Source: Bacteroidales bacterium
Lineage (GTDB): Bacteria; Bacteroidota; Bacteroidia; Bacteroidales; F082
Direction: 5' to 3'
Length of the DNA stretch: 43,975 nucleotides
Assembly: GCA_014860665.1 (NCBI GenBank)
Contig: JACZJI010000070.1
Span: 1 to 43,975 of the forward strand
Below are positions 1 to 8,854 of this stretch, in pieces. A model generated the notes under the pieces. The model had not been told where the DNA came from. It saw nothing but the letters and a program-made list of their open reading frames with translations, and searched no databases. The position numbers and the translations under genes are program-made. Position 1 is the first letter of the stretch; each line of letters begins with the position of its first letter.

Positions 1-1
1 T

Positions 2-1975
2 CATAACCATAACGCTTCCTTTTCTAAAGACCAAATCGAGCCACAGCTGAAGTATCTGCGTTTGCTTTCTGATCATTTTAAAAATATCCAGGCCGCAAGC
101 ACAGAAGTCATCAACCTGGAAGCTATTTTAAATCTCCCGAAAGGAACAGAGCATTTTTTAAGTGACATTCACGGGGAATATGAAACCTTCAGTCATGTTC
201 TTGCAAATGCTTCGGGCGTTGTGCGAAAAAAAATCGATGATGTTTTCGGGAAAAGTATGCGTGAAAACGACAAAAAAACTCTGGCTACACTGATCTATTA
301 TCCTGAAGAAAAGCTGGACCTTATCCTGAAAAATGAAGAAGACCCTGACGAATGGTTTGCCCTCACACTGCAAAGGTTAATTGTAGTGGCCCGCGCTGCT
401 GCTTCGAAATACACACGTTCCAAGGTCAGAAAAGCCATGCCGCCTGATTTCAGTTACATTATTGAAGAGTTGCTGAACGAAAGCGGAGAAGAAAAAGAAG
501 ATTATTTTGAAGATATCATCAACACCATCATACGAATTGACCGGGCTGAAGTTTTCATCACTGCTATCTGCAAATTTATTCAGCGGTTGCTGATAGACAA
601 GCTCCATATTATTGGTGACATTTACGACAGGGGACCTCATGCCGAAAAGGTTATGGACCGGCTGGTAAATTACCATTCTGTGGATATTCAATGGGGAAAC
701 CACGACATGCTTTGGATGGGGGCGGCTTCGGGAAACAGGGCACTCATCGCCAACATGATCCGGGTTTCGCTACGTTACAGCAACATCGACACACTGGAAG
801 ATGCTTACGGAATCAATATTATGCCGCTGGCTACCCTGGCGATTGATACTTACGGAGATGATCCCTGCACCAAATTTATGCCGCAGGTGTCGGAGGATTC
901 AAAAGATCTGGAGTTAATTAAAAAGATGCACAAAGCCATCTCTATCATCCAGTTCAAGCTGGAAGGCCAGATTATCGAGCGCAATCCGAAATTTAAAATG
1001 GAACATCGCCTGCTTCTCGATAAAATTGATTTCAACAAAGGAACAATTCAATTAGACGGGAAAGAATACAAGCTGCTGGATAAAAATTTTCCCACAGTCG
1101 ACAAAAAAAATCCATATGCGTTGTCGCCGGAAGAAGAATCGGTGATGGAGAAACTGGCCAACAGTATCAAAAACAGCACCCGTCTGCAAAGCCACATCGA
1201 TTTCTTGTTTTCACACGGAAGCATGTACCTTACCTTCAACGAGAATTTACTCTATCACGGATGTATTCCTTTGACAGAAACCGGTGATTTTGCTTCCTTT
1301 GAAATAGAAGGAAATTCCTATTCCGGAAAAGCCCTTTGCGATCAGTTTGACCGAATAGCCAGGAAAGCGCACCACCACCGTTTTCAGCGTAAACATGAAC
1401 CTGTTTCTGATTATGTCTGGTATTTATGGTGCGGTGAAGCATCTCCCTTGTTTGGCAAAACAAAAATGACCACTTTCGAGCGCTATTTTCTTGCGGAAAA
1501 AGAAACTTATGCCGAAACCAGCAACCCTTATTATTCTCTGGTATACGATAATGAAGAATATTGCAATGCGATTTTAAAAGAATTTGGCCTGACCGGTACG
1601 AACTCGCATATAATAAACGGCCATGTTCCCGTTAAAGTGAAAAAAGGAGAAACTCCCATCAAGGCAAGCGGAAAGTTGTTTGTGATTGATGGAGGGATGT
1701 CGAAACCTTATCAAAAAGTAACCGGTGTTTCGGGTTATACTTTGATTTATAATTCTTATGGAATGGTGTTGGTAGAACACAAATTTTTCGAATCAAGACA
1801 AAAAGCCATTCTGGAGGATAAAGACATCATCTCAAAATTAATTTATATAGAAGAGAACAGTAAGCGGAAAAGGGTAAAAGAAACAGACATCGGGAAAAGC
1901 ATTTTACTGCAGATAAACGATTTGAACATGTTACTGGCCGCATTTAAAATGGGGTTGATCAAGGAACGCTTTTAA
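2..1975 (+). CDS. fbp: Fructose-1,6-bisphosphatase class III, 5' end cut by window edge
   Basis: This enzyme hydrolyses fructose-1,6-bisphosphate to fructose-6-phosphate in gluconeogenesis, in the cytoplasm. The protein carries the metallophosphatase-type motifs of class III enzymes: DIHGEYE near the start, GDIYDRG, and GNHDM about 30 residues later. The first in-frame start codon is TTG at 62. However, the frame is open to the left edge and the residues encoded from position 2 (ending in LKYLRLL) read as the normal family N-terminus. The true start is therefore probably just outside the window, and about 657 residues are visible against about 665 in Bacteroides homologues. Aspartokinase follows after 13 bp and is probably co-transcribed. 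A PPi-type phosphofructokinase lies downstream, so both directions of the Fru6P/FBP step are encoded here. Confidence 0.95.
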   Translation, partial: HNHNASFSKDQIEPQLKYLRLLSDHFKNIQAASTEVINLEAILNLPKGTEHFLSDIHGEYETFSHVLANASGVVRKKIDDVFGKSMRENDKKTLATLIYYPEEKLDLILKNEEDPDEWFALTLQRLIVVARAAASKYTRSKVRKAMPPDFSYIIEELLNESGEEKEDYFEDIINTIIRIDRAEVFITAICKFIQRLLIDKLHIIGDIYDRGPHAEKVMDRLVNYHSVDIQWGNHDMLWMGAASGNRALIANMIRVSLRYSNIDTLEDAYGINIMPLATLAIDTYGDDPCTKFMPQVSEDSKDLELIKKMHKAISIIQFKLEGQIIERNPKFKMEHRLLLDKIDFNKGTIQLDGKEYKLLDKNFPTVDKKNPYALSPEEESVMEKLANSIKNSTRLQSHIDFLFSHGSMYLTFNENLLYHGCIPLTETGDFASFEIEGNSYSGKALCDQFDRIARKAHHHRFQRKHEPVSDYVWYLWCGEASPLFGKTKMTTFERYFLAEKETYAETSNPYYSLVYDNEEYCNAILKEFGLTGTNSHIINGHVPVKVKKGETPIKASGKLFVIDGGMSKPYQKVTGVSGYTLIYNSYGMVLVEHKFFESRQKAILEDKDIISKLIYIEENSKRKRVKETDIGKSILLQINDLNMLLAAFKMGLIKERF

Positions 1976-1988
1976 TTTTAGAGGATTT

Positions 1989-3266
1989 ATGCCAAGAGTA
2001 TTTAAGTTTGGGGGAGCACTGCTGCAAAATGCGGAAGGAATAAGAAGGATGGCAGCGCTGGTGAATGAGTTTCAATGCGAGCCTATGGTGGTAGTAGTTT
2101 CAGCCATTGGAAAAACCACCAATGCGCTGGAAGAGTTGTACAGATTGTCCCGCGCAAAAAATAAGGAACAGCTTCAGCAAAAATATTTTCAGTTAAAACA
2201 TCAACACCTGATGCTAGCCGAAGAACTCGGTTTGCAGGATTTTGAAACTTTCATCCACACGATGGAAGAAGATTTCAGGAAGTTGTGGGATGCTTTGAGT
2301 GTGAGCTACCGCGACTGGTACAAAGGATACGACCAGATAGTTTCCTTTGGCGAAACATTTTCCGGAAGAATTATTGAAGGCTTTCTTGCCAGTCAGGGAA
2401 TCCCGGTTCATCTGGTAGATTCCCAATGCCTGATTATCACCAACAGCCGATATACCAACGCTTCTGTAAACTGGGAGATGACCCAAAAAAGTATCAACGC
2501 ACGTGTGGTGCCGGCGCTCGAAAAAAGAGAAGTGGTATTGACCCAGGGATTTGTCGCCGCCGACCAGTTGGGTGTAACAACAACACTCGGACGTGAAGGC
2601 TCTGACTTTACCGCAGCGATTCTGGCTTATGTGCTGGAAGCAGAAGAAGTGTGTATCTGGAAAGATGTTCCCGGCCTGATGAATGCTGACCCCCGTCTTT
2701 TCCATGATGCTGTAAAATTGCCTCATGTATCGTATAACGAAGCCATCGAACTGGCGTTTTACGGGGCTTCCGTAATTCATCCCAAAACCATCCAGCCATT
2801 AAAGAAAAAAGGCATTCTTTTGAAGGTCTGTTCTTTTTTCAATCCGCAATCGGAACCTACCTTGATTGATGCTGACGAATCAGATGATGCCAGAATTCCC
2901 AAGCTTATCGTAAAGAAAAATCAGGCTTTGCTCAGTATCAGTACACGCGATCTTTCTTTTATGGCTGAAGAATCACTGAAAAAGGTTTTCACTGCGTTGA
3001 GCAAAAACCGCTTTCACATTAACCTGATGCAAAATTCGGCTGTCAGTTTTTCTGTAATTTTTGATGAAAATATTGAGAAGCTGGAAAAGATCAGCAAAGA
3101 GCTGAGTGATTCTTTCATCCTGAAATACAATACCGGTCTGGAACTTTTAACTATCAGGCATTACAATGATGAACTGATAGACAACCTCAGCGCCGGAAAA
3201 CATATTTTCCTTACACAGAAAACAAGAACTACCATTCAGCTGCTGTTACAACCGGAAGTTGGTTAA
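1989..3266 (+). CDS. lysC: Aspartate kinase (monofunctional)
   Basis: It phosphorylates L-aspartate, the first step towards lysine, threonine, methionine and diaminopimelate. The amino acid kinase domain fills about residues 1-285. It opens with FKFGGA, a variant of the usual KFGGTS, and contains GREGSDFTAA and WKDVPGLMNADPR, which shape the aspartate and nucleotide sites. The C-terminal 130 residues look like a regulatory ACT region, so allosteric feedback is likely. At 425 residues it is slightly short for the family, and there is no fused homoserine dehydrogenase. The ATG at 1989 is preceded by GAGGA at good spacing. It follows fbp by 13 bp. Which amino acid feeds back cannot be read from the sequence. 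Confidence 0.93.
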   Translation: MPRVFKFGGALLQNAEGIRRMAALVNEFQCEPMVVVVSAIGKTTNALEELYRLSRAKNKEQLQQKYFQLKHQHLMLAEELGLQDFETFIHTMEEDFRKLWDALSVSYRDWYKGYDQIVSFGETFSGRIIEGFLASQGIPVHLVDSQCLIITNSRYTNASVNWEMTQKSINARVVPALEKREVVLTQGFVAADQLGVTTTLGREGSDFTAAILAYVLEAEEVCIWKDVPGLMNADPRLFHDAVKLPHVSYNEAIELAFYGASVIHPKTIQPLKKKGILLKVCSFFNPQSEPTLIDADESDDARIPKLIVKKNQALLSISTRDLSFMAEESLKKVFTALSKNRFHINLMQNSAVSFSVIFDENIEKLEKISKELSDSFILKYNTGLELLTIRHYNDELIDNLSAGKHIFLTQKTRTTIQLLLQPEVG

Positions 3267-3283
3267 CGACTGACTTTCCGCCA

Positions 3284-3374
3284 CACCCCAACCCATAATG
3301 GGGAGTGCTCACCCCGCATCATAAAACTGAAAAAACCTGCACTTGGGATTTCCCCCTTTTGGGGGCTAGGGGGG
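3284..3374. repeat. Dispersed C/G-run repeat, copy 1
   Basis: This intergenic element starts with runs of C (ACCCCAACCC) and ends with CCCCCTTTTGGGGGCTAGGG. It shares its layout and end sequences with the copy at 30019-30111. The ends can fold back on each other and the right end is itself a hairpin. Repeats of this general type are scattered between genes in many Bacteroidota genomes. This one lies after aspartokinase and may also end its transcript. Confidence 0.7.
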
Positions 3375-3457
3375 TATAAAAAAATCTCCTTTTCTTAACC
3401 TCAAACAATCTCACAGAAAAATTGTAAAGAAAGACGGGTTCTGAGAACCTCATTTTT

Positions 3458-3465
3458 TATCTTTG
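3458..3465 (+). promoter_or_regulatory. Bacteroidota -7 promoter box upstream of PPi-PFK
   Basis: TATCTTTG matches TAnnTTTG and lies 22 bp before the ATG at 3488. I do not see a clear TTTG -33 box at the usual distance. Confidence 0.6.
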
Positions 3466-3487
3466 TGCTGAAAAAAAATTTAACCTA

Positions 3488-4708
3488 ATGAAACAATCGA
3501 TTGCACTTTTATGTGGAGGCGGCCCGGCTCCGGGAATTAACTCAGTAATCAGCTCTGTAGCGAAAGCATTTTTATATGACGGATACCGTGTGTTAGGAAT
3601 CCATGACGGGTACAAAGGATTATTTTCTGAAAACCCTGAAATTCAGGAAATAGATTTCAAACTTGCCGATGATATTCACAAAAGGGGTGGCTCTGCTTTA
3701 GTCATGAGTCGGTTTAAACCCAAAGATTCAGAATTCAACACAAACTTCTTTGTGAAACATAACGTCAAGTTACTGGTGACTATTGGGGGCGATGATACGG
3801 CTTCCACCGCAAATCGTATTTCGAAATATTTAAAAGAAAACAACGTACAAATCCAGAATATTCACGTTCCTAAAACCATCGACAACGACCTTCCATTACC
3901 GGATGATACGCCTACATTTGGTTATCAGTCGGCAAAACAGGAAGGGGTTCGTATTGCACAGACCATATACGAAGATGCCCGCACCAGCGGAAACTGGTTT
4001 GTCGTGTCCGCCATGGGGCGTGAAGCAGGTCACCTGGCATTTGGAATCGGTGCTGCCAGCCATTTCCCGATGATTATCATTCCGGAAATGTTCAACAAAG
4101 TTCCGGTAACGTTCGACCGCATCATCAAACTCATCATCTCTGCCATCATCAAAAGAAAAATCCTTGGAATTGGTTACGGACTGGCCATCGTCAGTGAAGG
4201 CGTTTTTCATTTTATGACTGATGAAGAAATCAACAACTCCGAAATTAATTTCACTTACGACGAGCACGGTCACCCGGAGCTGGGGAACGTTAGCAAGGCA
4301 CACATCTTCAACGTCCTTTTGCAAAATAAGCTCAAAGAAATGGGTCTCAAGGTAAAAAGTCGTCCGGTGGAACTCGGATATGAGTTGCGCTGCGTTCAGC
4401 CTACAGCCTACGACCTGCTTTACTGCGCTTTGCTGGGCTATGGTGTGAAACAGCTTTTCGATAAGGGTTGCACCGGTTGTATGGTTACAGCCAACTACAC
4501 CAAAGGTTCCATCAAACCACTGTATCTGGAAGATGTTTCCGATGAAAACGGAAAAGTCATTCCACGGTTGGTAGATATCGAAGGCGAAAAGCAAAAGCTC
4601 ATCTTCGAACACGGAATGCAGTATATCCAGCCTGCCGACTATGAAGCAGCAAAAGAATATCTGGACAATCCGGAAGATTTCGATTTGAGGAAGATTCTGA
4701 ACTGGTAA
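3488..4708 (+). CDS. pfp: PPi-dependent 6-phosphofructokinase
   Basis: It interconverts fructose-6-phosphate and fructose-1,6-bisphosphate using pyrophosphate, and is reversible unlike ATP-PFK. The family motifs are clear: a glycine-rich GGGPAPGINS at residues 10-19, GGDDT at 100-104 and PKTIDNDL at 128-135. The Asp at the second position of GGDD and the Lys of PKTIDND are the two residues known to mark PPi use; ATP enzymes have Gly at both. The catalytic base would be Asp132. At 406 residues it resembles the longer clade rather than the 320-residue bacterial ATP-PFK. It has its own -7 box at 3458 and a 221-bp gap from aspartokinase, so it is probably a separate transcript. Phosphate donor is inferred from residues only. 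Confidence 0.93.
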   Translation: MKQSIALLCGGGPAPGINSVISSVAKAFLYDGYRVLGIHDGYKGLFSENPEIQEIDFKLADDIHKRGGSALVMSRFKPKDSEFNTNFFVKHNVKLLVTIGGDDTASTANRISKYLKENNVQIQNIHVPKTIDNDLPLPDDTPTFGYQSAKQEGVRIAQTIYEDARTSGNWFVVSAMGREAGHLAFGIGAASHFPMIIIPEMFNKVPVTFDRIIKLIISAIIKRKILGIGYGLAIVSEGVFHFMTDEEINNSEINFTYDEHGHPELGNVSKAHIFNVLLQNKLKEMGLKVKSRPVELGYELRCVQPTAYDLLYCALLGYGVKQLFDKGCTGCMVTANYTKGSIKPLYLEDVSDENGKVIPRLVDIEGEKQKLIFEHGMQYIQPADYEAAKEYLDNPEDFDLRKILNW

Positions 4709-4745
4709 GAACGATTGTTAAACAGTGGTGAGACATGGTCAGACC

Positions 4746-4846
4746 GTTGTCACTTCGGATCAGATTATCATCCTGAACATAGTGAAGGATCTCATCCTGG
4801 AAAAGTCCTTTTTTGAGATCCTTCGTTACACCCAGGAAGACAACTT
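4746..4846. repeat. Inverted-repeat intergenic element
   Basis: The arms AAGGATCTCA (4785-4794) and TGAGATCCTT (4814-4823) form a perfect 10-bp stem, with weaker pairing outside it. The wording (CCTGAACATAGTGAAGGAT ... GAGATCCTTCGTTAC) matches a type of hairpin repeat common between genes in Bacteroidota. It accounts for most of the 302-bp gap after the phosphofructokinase gene and could act as its terminator. Confidence 0.65.
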
Positions 4847-4982
4847 ACTTAAAGAGGTTCCCCCTTCAGTGTATTGCCAACTTTTCACAAGTAACAGTCT
4901 TTATTTGTGATGTTTGTTGCTTTTCAGGCAATTATACCCAGTATAAATTAGACATACGGGAACGATTCTGGTGAAATTTCCC

Positions 4983-4990
4983 TAATTTTG
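4983..4990 (+). promoter_or_regulatory. -7 promoter box upstream of arsC-like gene
   Basis: TAATTTTG fits TAnnTTTG and ends 20 bp before the ATG at 5011. It would drive the arsC-like gene and fumC as one transcript. Confidence 0.6.
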
Positions 4991-5010
4991 AGAACACAAA
5001 AACAGTTAAC

Positions 5011-5355
5011 ATGGTTACCATTTATCACAATCCAAGATGTAAAAAGTCCCGGGCCGGTCTGGAATACCTTCAGACTAAAACTCAGGATTTTGAAATTGTA
5101 GATTATATTAAGAATCCCATTTCTTACGAAACCATCAAAGACCTTCTGGTGAAACTCAACAAAAAGCCACAGGATATCGTCCGTACGCAGGAGACTATCT
5201 ATAAGCAGAATTATAAGGGTAAGAATTTCGGGGATGAAGAATGGATTAAGATTCTGGAAGAAAACCCGAAACTGATCAAACGCCCGATTGTAGTAAAAGG
5301 GAACAAAGCCATCTGGGGCGACCCGGCTGATGAAATCGACAGCTTATTTAAATAA
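5011..5355 (+). CDS. arsC: ArsC/Spx-family reductase (arsenate reductase-like)
   Basis: This is a small thioredoxin-fold protein of the ArsC family (114 residues, the usual length). The N-terminus reads [10 protein letters not shown] with the catalytic Cys at residue 10, and the conserved RPIVV with its arginine is near residue 90. ArsC enzymes reduce arsenate with glutathione or glutaredoxin. Many family members outside ars operons, such as YffB and Spx, do other jobs. No arsenic genes lie nearby and it sits 20 bp ahead of fumC in the same transcript, so its real substrate is uncertain. Confidence 0.85.
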   Translation: MVTIYHNPRCKKSRAGLEYLQTKTQDFEIVDYIKNPISYETIKDLLVKLNKKPQDIVRTQETIYKQNYKGKNFGDEEWIKILEENPKLIKRPIVVKGNKAIWGDPADEIDSLFK

Positions 5356-5375
5356 AACATATAATTATCATAGTT

Positions 5376-6761
5376 ATGGAATACAGAATTGAACACGACA
5401 CTTTGGGAAATGTGGAAGTCCCGGTTGACAAATACTGGGGTGCCCAAACCCAGCGTTCAAAATTGAATTTTAAAATCGGACCCGAAGGCTCCATGCCTCA
5501 GGAAATTATTGACGCTTTTGCTTATCTGAAAAAGGCAGCTGCTCTGGCAAATAATGACCTGGGCGTGCTGTCCAAAGAAAAATGCGATTTGATTGGCCGG
5601 GTTGCTGATGAAATTCTTGCAGGAAAACTTTACGACAATTTCCCGCTGGTGATATGGCAGACCGGTTCAGGTACACAGTCGAACATGAATGTTAACGAAG
5701 TGATTGCTAACCGCGCTCATGTTCTGCAGGGTGGCAAGCTCACCGACGAAAAAAAGGTATTGCATCCCAACGATGACGTAAACAAGTCGCAGTCGTCCAA
5801 CGACACCTTTCCTACCGCTATGCATATTGCTGCCTATAAAATGCTGGTGGACGTTACCTTTCCGGGAGTCCGGCAATTGCGCGATGCGTTGGCTGAAAAA
5901 GCAGAAGCATACAAATCTATCGTTAAAACCGGACGTACCCATTGGATGGACGCTACTCCTTTGACACTCGGACAGGAATTTTCGGGATATGTTTCACAGC
6001 TTGATCACGGCATGGCAGCTCTGGAAGGCACGTTGGATCATTTATCAGAGCTGGCTTTGGGAGGTACTGCTGTCGGAACGGGACTGAACACCCCGAAAGG
6101 TTACGATGTGAAAGTGGCCGAGAAAATTGCTGATCTCACCGGGCTTCCTTTCCAGACGGCTGAAAACAAATTCGAAGCCCTTTCGGCTCACGATGCTATT
6201 GTTGAAACTTCAGGGGCTTTAAAACAACTTGCTGTTAGCCTGATGCACATTGCCAACAACATCCGCTACCTGGCTTCAGGCCCTCGGTGCAGCATTGGCG
6301 AAATAAATCTTCCTGCCAACGAACCCGGTTCATCCATCATGCCCGGAAAAGTAAATCCGACACAAAACGAAGCGCTGACCATGGTTTGCGCCCAGGTAAT
6401 CGGTAACGACGTGGCTATTTCTACCGGAGGTATGCAGGGCCATTTCCAGTTGAATGTTTTCAAACCGATGATGATCGCCAACCTGCTGCAGTCTGCAAGA
6501 TTGCTGGGTGATGCGTGCGTTTCGTTTGCCGACAACGCCATTGCCGGTACCGAAGCCAATTTGAAAAACATCCAGAACAACCTGGAAAATTCACTCATGC
6601 TGGTAACCGCGCTGAACACCCACATTGGTTACGAAAAAGCAGCCAAGATCGCCAAGAAAGCCCACGCCGAAGGTACAACCCTTCGTGCTGCTGCCATGGA
6701 ACTGGGTTTCCTGACCGATGCGGAATTTACCGAATGGGTCGACCCGAAGAAAATGATTTAA
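5376..6761 (+). CDS. fumC: Fumarate hydratase class II
   Basis: It hydrates fumarate to L-malate in the TCA cycle or its reductive branch, as a soluble iron-independent tetramer. The length (461 residues) is typical. It has the superfamily signature [15 protein letters not shown] in the C-terminal third, plus [11 protein letters not shown] and [20 protein letters not shown], which build the active site. The fumarase is told apart from aspartase by overall similarity and by the [19 protein letters not shown] stretch. It follows the arsC-like gene by 20 bp and is followed by a clear terminator. Confidence 0.95.
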   Translation: MEYRIEHDTLGNVEVPVDKYWGAQTQRSKLNFKIGPEGSMPQEIIDAFAYLKKAAALANNDLGVLSKEKCDLIGRVADEILAGKLYDNFPLVIWQTGSGTQSNMNVNEVIANRAHVLQGGKLTDEKKVLHPNDDVNKSQSSNDTFPTAMHIAAYKMLVDVTFPGVRQLRDALAEKAEAYKSIVKTGRTHWMDATPLTLGQEFSGYVSQLDHGMAALEGTLDHLSELALGGTAVGTGLNTPKGYDVKVAEKIADLTGLPFQTAENKFEALSAHDAIVETSGALKQLAVSLMHIANNIRYLASGPRCSIGEINLPANEPGSSIMPGKVNPTQNEALTMVCAQVIGNDVAISTGGMQGHFQLNVFKPMMIANLLQSARLLGDACVSFADNAIAGTEANLKNIQNNLENSLMLVTALNTHIGYEKAAKIAKKAHAEGTTLRAAAMELGFLTDAEFTEWVDPKKMI

Positions 6762-6783
6762 CCAGGAACCATCTGTTATTTGT

Positions 6784-6818
6784 AAAGCCGTCTCCGTTTT
6801 GGGGCGGCTTTTATTTTT
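6784..6818 (+). terminator. Intrinsic terminator of fumC
   Basis: AAGCCGTCTCC pairs with GGGGCGGCTT, using G-U wobble, around a short loop, followed by TTTATTTTT. It lies 22 bp after the fumC stop. Confidence 0.8.
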
Positions 6819-6828
6819 GGCAGAAGCC

Positions 6829-7062
6829 GGTGGAGGTTTCCGTAAGGGCGGTTGACCCTTCCGTAAGGACGGTTGACCTCTCCGTAAGGGCGGTTGACCC
6901 TTCCGTAAGGAGGGTTGACCTTTCCGTAAGGACGATTGAGCTCTCCGTAAGGACGGTTGACCTTTCCGTAAGGGCAGTTGAGGTCTCCGTAAGGGCGGTT
7001 GACCTTTCCGTAAGGAGGGTTGACCCCTGCGTAAGGGCAGTTGACCTTTGCGTGAGCATGGG
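6829..7062. repeat. 21-bp tandem array A, about 11 units
   Basis: CCGTAAGG occurs at 6840 and then every 21 bp to 7008 (nine exact copies). Two diverged units follow in the same register at 7029 and 7050. The unit is roughly CCGTAAGGGCGGTTGACCTT plus one base. There are no unique spacers, so this is a minisatellite and not CRISPR. Because 21 is a multiple of three it stays open in several frames and creates spurious repetitive ORFs. It fills the fumC-methyltransferase gap with module A (7060-7118). Confidence 0.9.
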
Positions 7063-7118
7063 CGATTTCTCAGGTGCGAAGTTCAGAGAACAATTTACGG
7101 GGAAATTGCTTAAATTCG
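7060..7118 (+). promoter_or_regulatory. Recurrent promoter-like module, copy A
   Basis: The core CAGAGAACAATTT begins at 7084, and TAAATTCG, a variant of the TAnnTTTG -7 box, begins 27 bp later at 7111. Between them AATTT and AAATT form a short inverted repeat. The preceding 24 bases also match copy C. It ends 20 bp before the methyltransferase ATG. Promoter function is inferred. Confidence 0.5.
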
Positions 7119-7138
7119 TAAGGCAAACTCCCTGAAAA

Positions 7139-7840
7139 ATGACCAAGAAAAGTGAACTGACAAAGGACGAAATGAAAAACCTGATCCGGAAGGTCGTGAT
7201 CCTGTTTTTATTCGTCCCGGTATTTCTCGGGGTGCTGACCCTGGTGCCTGCCGGAACATTTCATTACTGGCAGGTATATGCGTACGAGGCATCCCTGGTT
7301 ATTCCCCTGATTTTTTTCCTGGTTTATTTTTTAAGGAACGACCCGGCATTTTTAATACGGCGCATGAAAACTAAGGAAAAGGAAAAAACACAGCGGCTTA
7401 TCCAGATCATCGCTAATTTGTTGTTTTTTTCGGCGTTTATTGTTTGCGGCCTTGATCGGCGTTTCGGCTGGTCCGATATTCCGGTTTTCGTGGTGCTACT
7501 GGCCGATGGAATCAGTCTATGCGGCTATGCGATGGTCTTTTTTGTGTATAAGGAAAACAGTTTTGCCGCCCGGGTGATTGAAGTAGAGAAGAACCAGACG
7601 GTCGTTACCACCGGGCTGTATCGTTTTGTGCGACATCCGATGTATGCCGGTGTCATTTTCATGTGGCTTCCCATACCCATCGCGCTGGGATCTTTCTGGG
7701 GCCTGATCCCGATCTCTACCATTCCCGTGGCGCTCGTTCTCAGAATCCTGAACGAAGAAAAGGTCCTGAACCGGGATCTACCGGGATACAAAGAATATTG
7801 CCAAAAAACAAAGTACCGTTTAATTCCGTTTGTCTGGTAA
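7139..7840 (+). CDS. Isoprenylcysteine carboxyl methyltransferase-family membrane protein
   Basis: This is an integral membrane protein of the ICMT/PEMT type (SAM-dependent methyltransferases embedded in the membrane). It has about five hydrophobic segments (near residues 18-37, 48-66, 87-103, 115-136 and 173-200). The family C-terminal signature is TGLYRFVRHPMYAG at about 160, followed by LNEEKVL and GYKEYCQKTKYRLIPFVW, which bind SAM and the substrate. Bacterial members are poorly characterised and the methyl acceptor is unknown. It stands alone between two 21-bp repeat arrays, with a promoter-like module just upstream. Confidence 0.85.
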   Translation: MTKKSELTKDEMKNLIRKVVILFLFVPVFLGVLTLVPAGTFHYWQVYAYEASLVIPLIFFLVYFLRNDPAFLIRRMKTKEKEKTQRLIQIIANLLFFSAFIVCGLDRRFGWSDIPVFVVLLADGISLCGYAMVFFVYKENSFAARVIEVEKNQTVVTTGLYRFVRHPMYAGVIFMWLPIPIALGSFWGLIPISTIPVALVLRILNEEKVLNRDLPGYKEYCQKTKYRLIPFVW

Positions 7841-7943
7841 TAGAGGATCATAAAGCAGAGTGACGTATGACGAATTGACTTTGTAACCATGATCTGAGCT
7901 TCGACGATGGGACAATGTCAAAAACAGACTGTCCGGGAAGGTT

Positions 7944-8090
7944 GTGTGAAGTGTCCGGAGTATTTTGTAAGGTGGCCAGTCTATTTTGCGAAGTGGACAG
8001 AGTATTCCTGGAGGTGTACAGACCTTTCCGGGAAGTGTCCGGAGTATTCCGGGAGGTGTCTGGAGTATTCCGCAAGGAGTCCGGAGCATT
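7944..8090. repeat. 21-bp tandem array B, 7 units
   Basis: Seven units begin at 7944, 7965, 7986, 8007, 8028, 8049 and 8070, exactly 21 bp apart, with a partial unit before them. The consensus is about CCGGGAAGTGTCCGGAGTAT plus T. It has the same period as array A and a similar CCG...A.G...GA...TT framework, but a different sequence. Module B follows at once. No spacers are present. Confidence 0.85.
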
Positions 8091-8101
8091 CTGAAAACCC
8101 A

Positions 8102-8137
8102 CAGAGAACAATTTTCTGAAGAAATTTCTAAATTCGT
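8102..8137 (+). promoter_or_regulatory. Recurrent promoter-like module, copy B
   Basis: CAGAGAACAATTTT at 8102 is followed 27 bp later by TAAATTCG at 8129, exactly the spacing of copy A. It lies 11 bp after array B and 121 bp upstream of the DHFR-like gene. The 120 bp between them hold nothing else that I recognise. Confidence 0.5.
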
Positions 8138-8258
8138 TGCCTGAAATGCTAATTACACCTGGCGAAGGGGTATAATGGCGTCCGCTGTAAACAGATACCA
8201 AACAGATTGACATTACAATTTTTAACTAACTGGCACTATTAATTTAAAACAAAACACA

Positions 8259-8825
8259 ATGAGAAAACTAATTGCAGCATTCAATATGACATTTGACGGG
8301 TTTTGCGACCATATGGCAATCATTCCGGATGATGAAGTGCTTCATTATTACAGTGAACTATTAGGTAGTGCAGATGCCATTATTTATGGAAGAACAACCT
8401 ATGAACTTATGGTATATTGGCAAACTGTAGCAAAAAACCCTACCGGTAATAAACCAACGGATGAATTTGCAGTAACCATAGACAACATTCCGAAAATTGT
8501 TTTTTCGCATACGCTGAAAAATACAGGATGGGAAAGTGCAAGAGTGGCAAACCATAGCATCGAAGAAGAAGTCCTGAAACTTAAGCAACAGCCGGGCAGG
8601 GACATTTTAGTCGGCAGTCCGAGTTTGATTGTAGCCTGCTTAAATCTTAATTTAATTGATGAATACCGGCTCTGTGTTCACCCTGTTATTTTAGGAAACG
8701 GTTTCCCGTTATTTAAAAACGTCAGAAATAGAGTCGACCTAAAACTCTTAAAAACAAAAACCTTTAAATGCGGGGCAGTGACATTTTATTATGAACCGAA
8801 AAAAACAACGACCCCACTCTCGTGA
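8259..8825 (+). CDS. Dihydrofolate reductase-family protein (RibD C-terminal type)
   Basis: It belongs to the DHFR/RibD-reductase fold family of small NADPH-binding proteins (188 residues). Visible marks are an N-terminal strand with MTFDGFCDH, DAIIYGRTTYELM near residue 50, DILVGSPSLI near 125 and HPVILGNGFPLF near 150. Such single-domain members (YwjB/YyaP-like) are common in accessory regions and rarely have known substrates; this is not the folate enzyme FolA. Two hairpin repeats follow the stop codon. Codon use looks more AT-rich than in the metabolic genes, which may point to acquisition, but I have not measured it. Confidence 0.85.
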   Translation: MRKLIAAFNMTFDGFCDHMAIIPDDEVLHYYSELLGSADAIIYGRTTYELMVYWQTVAKNPTGNKPTDEFAVTIDNIPKIVFSHTLKNTGWESARVANHSIEEEVLKLKQQPGRDILVGSPSLIVACLNLNLIDEYRLCVHPVILGNGFPLFKNVRNRVDLKLLKTKTFKCGAVTFYYEPKKTTTPLS

Positions 8826-8854
8826 GTCTGTGATTGGTGAGTTGAAATAAAAAA

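Noticed and set aside
4725..4910. 61-codon frame after the phosphofructokinase gene
   Set aside because: It lies on the inverted-repeat element and its codons simply read the repeat; no promoter or homology.
6515..7146. Repetitive frames over array A (206 codons on +, 111 codons on -)
   Set aside because: Both are by-products of a 21-bp repeat that is a multiple of three. The + frame begins inside fumC and the - frame overlaps the start of the next gene.
6829..8090. CRISPR array
   Set aside because: The units are contiguous with no spacers, and no cas gene is present.
7820..8213. Frames over array B on both strands
   Set aside because: They are low-complexity seven-residue repeats generated by the tandem array, without plausible starts.
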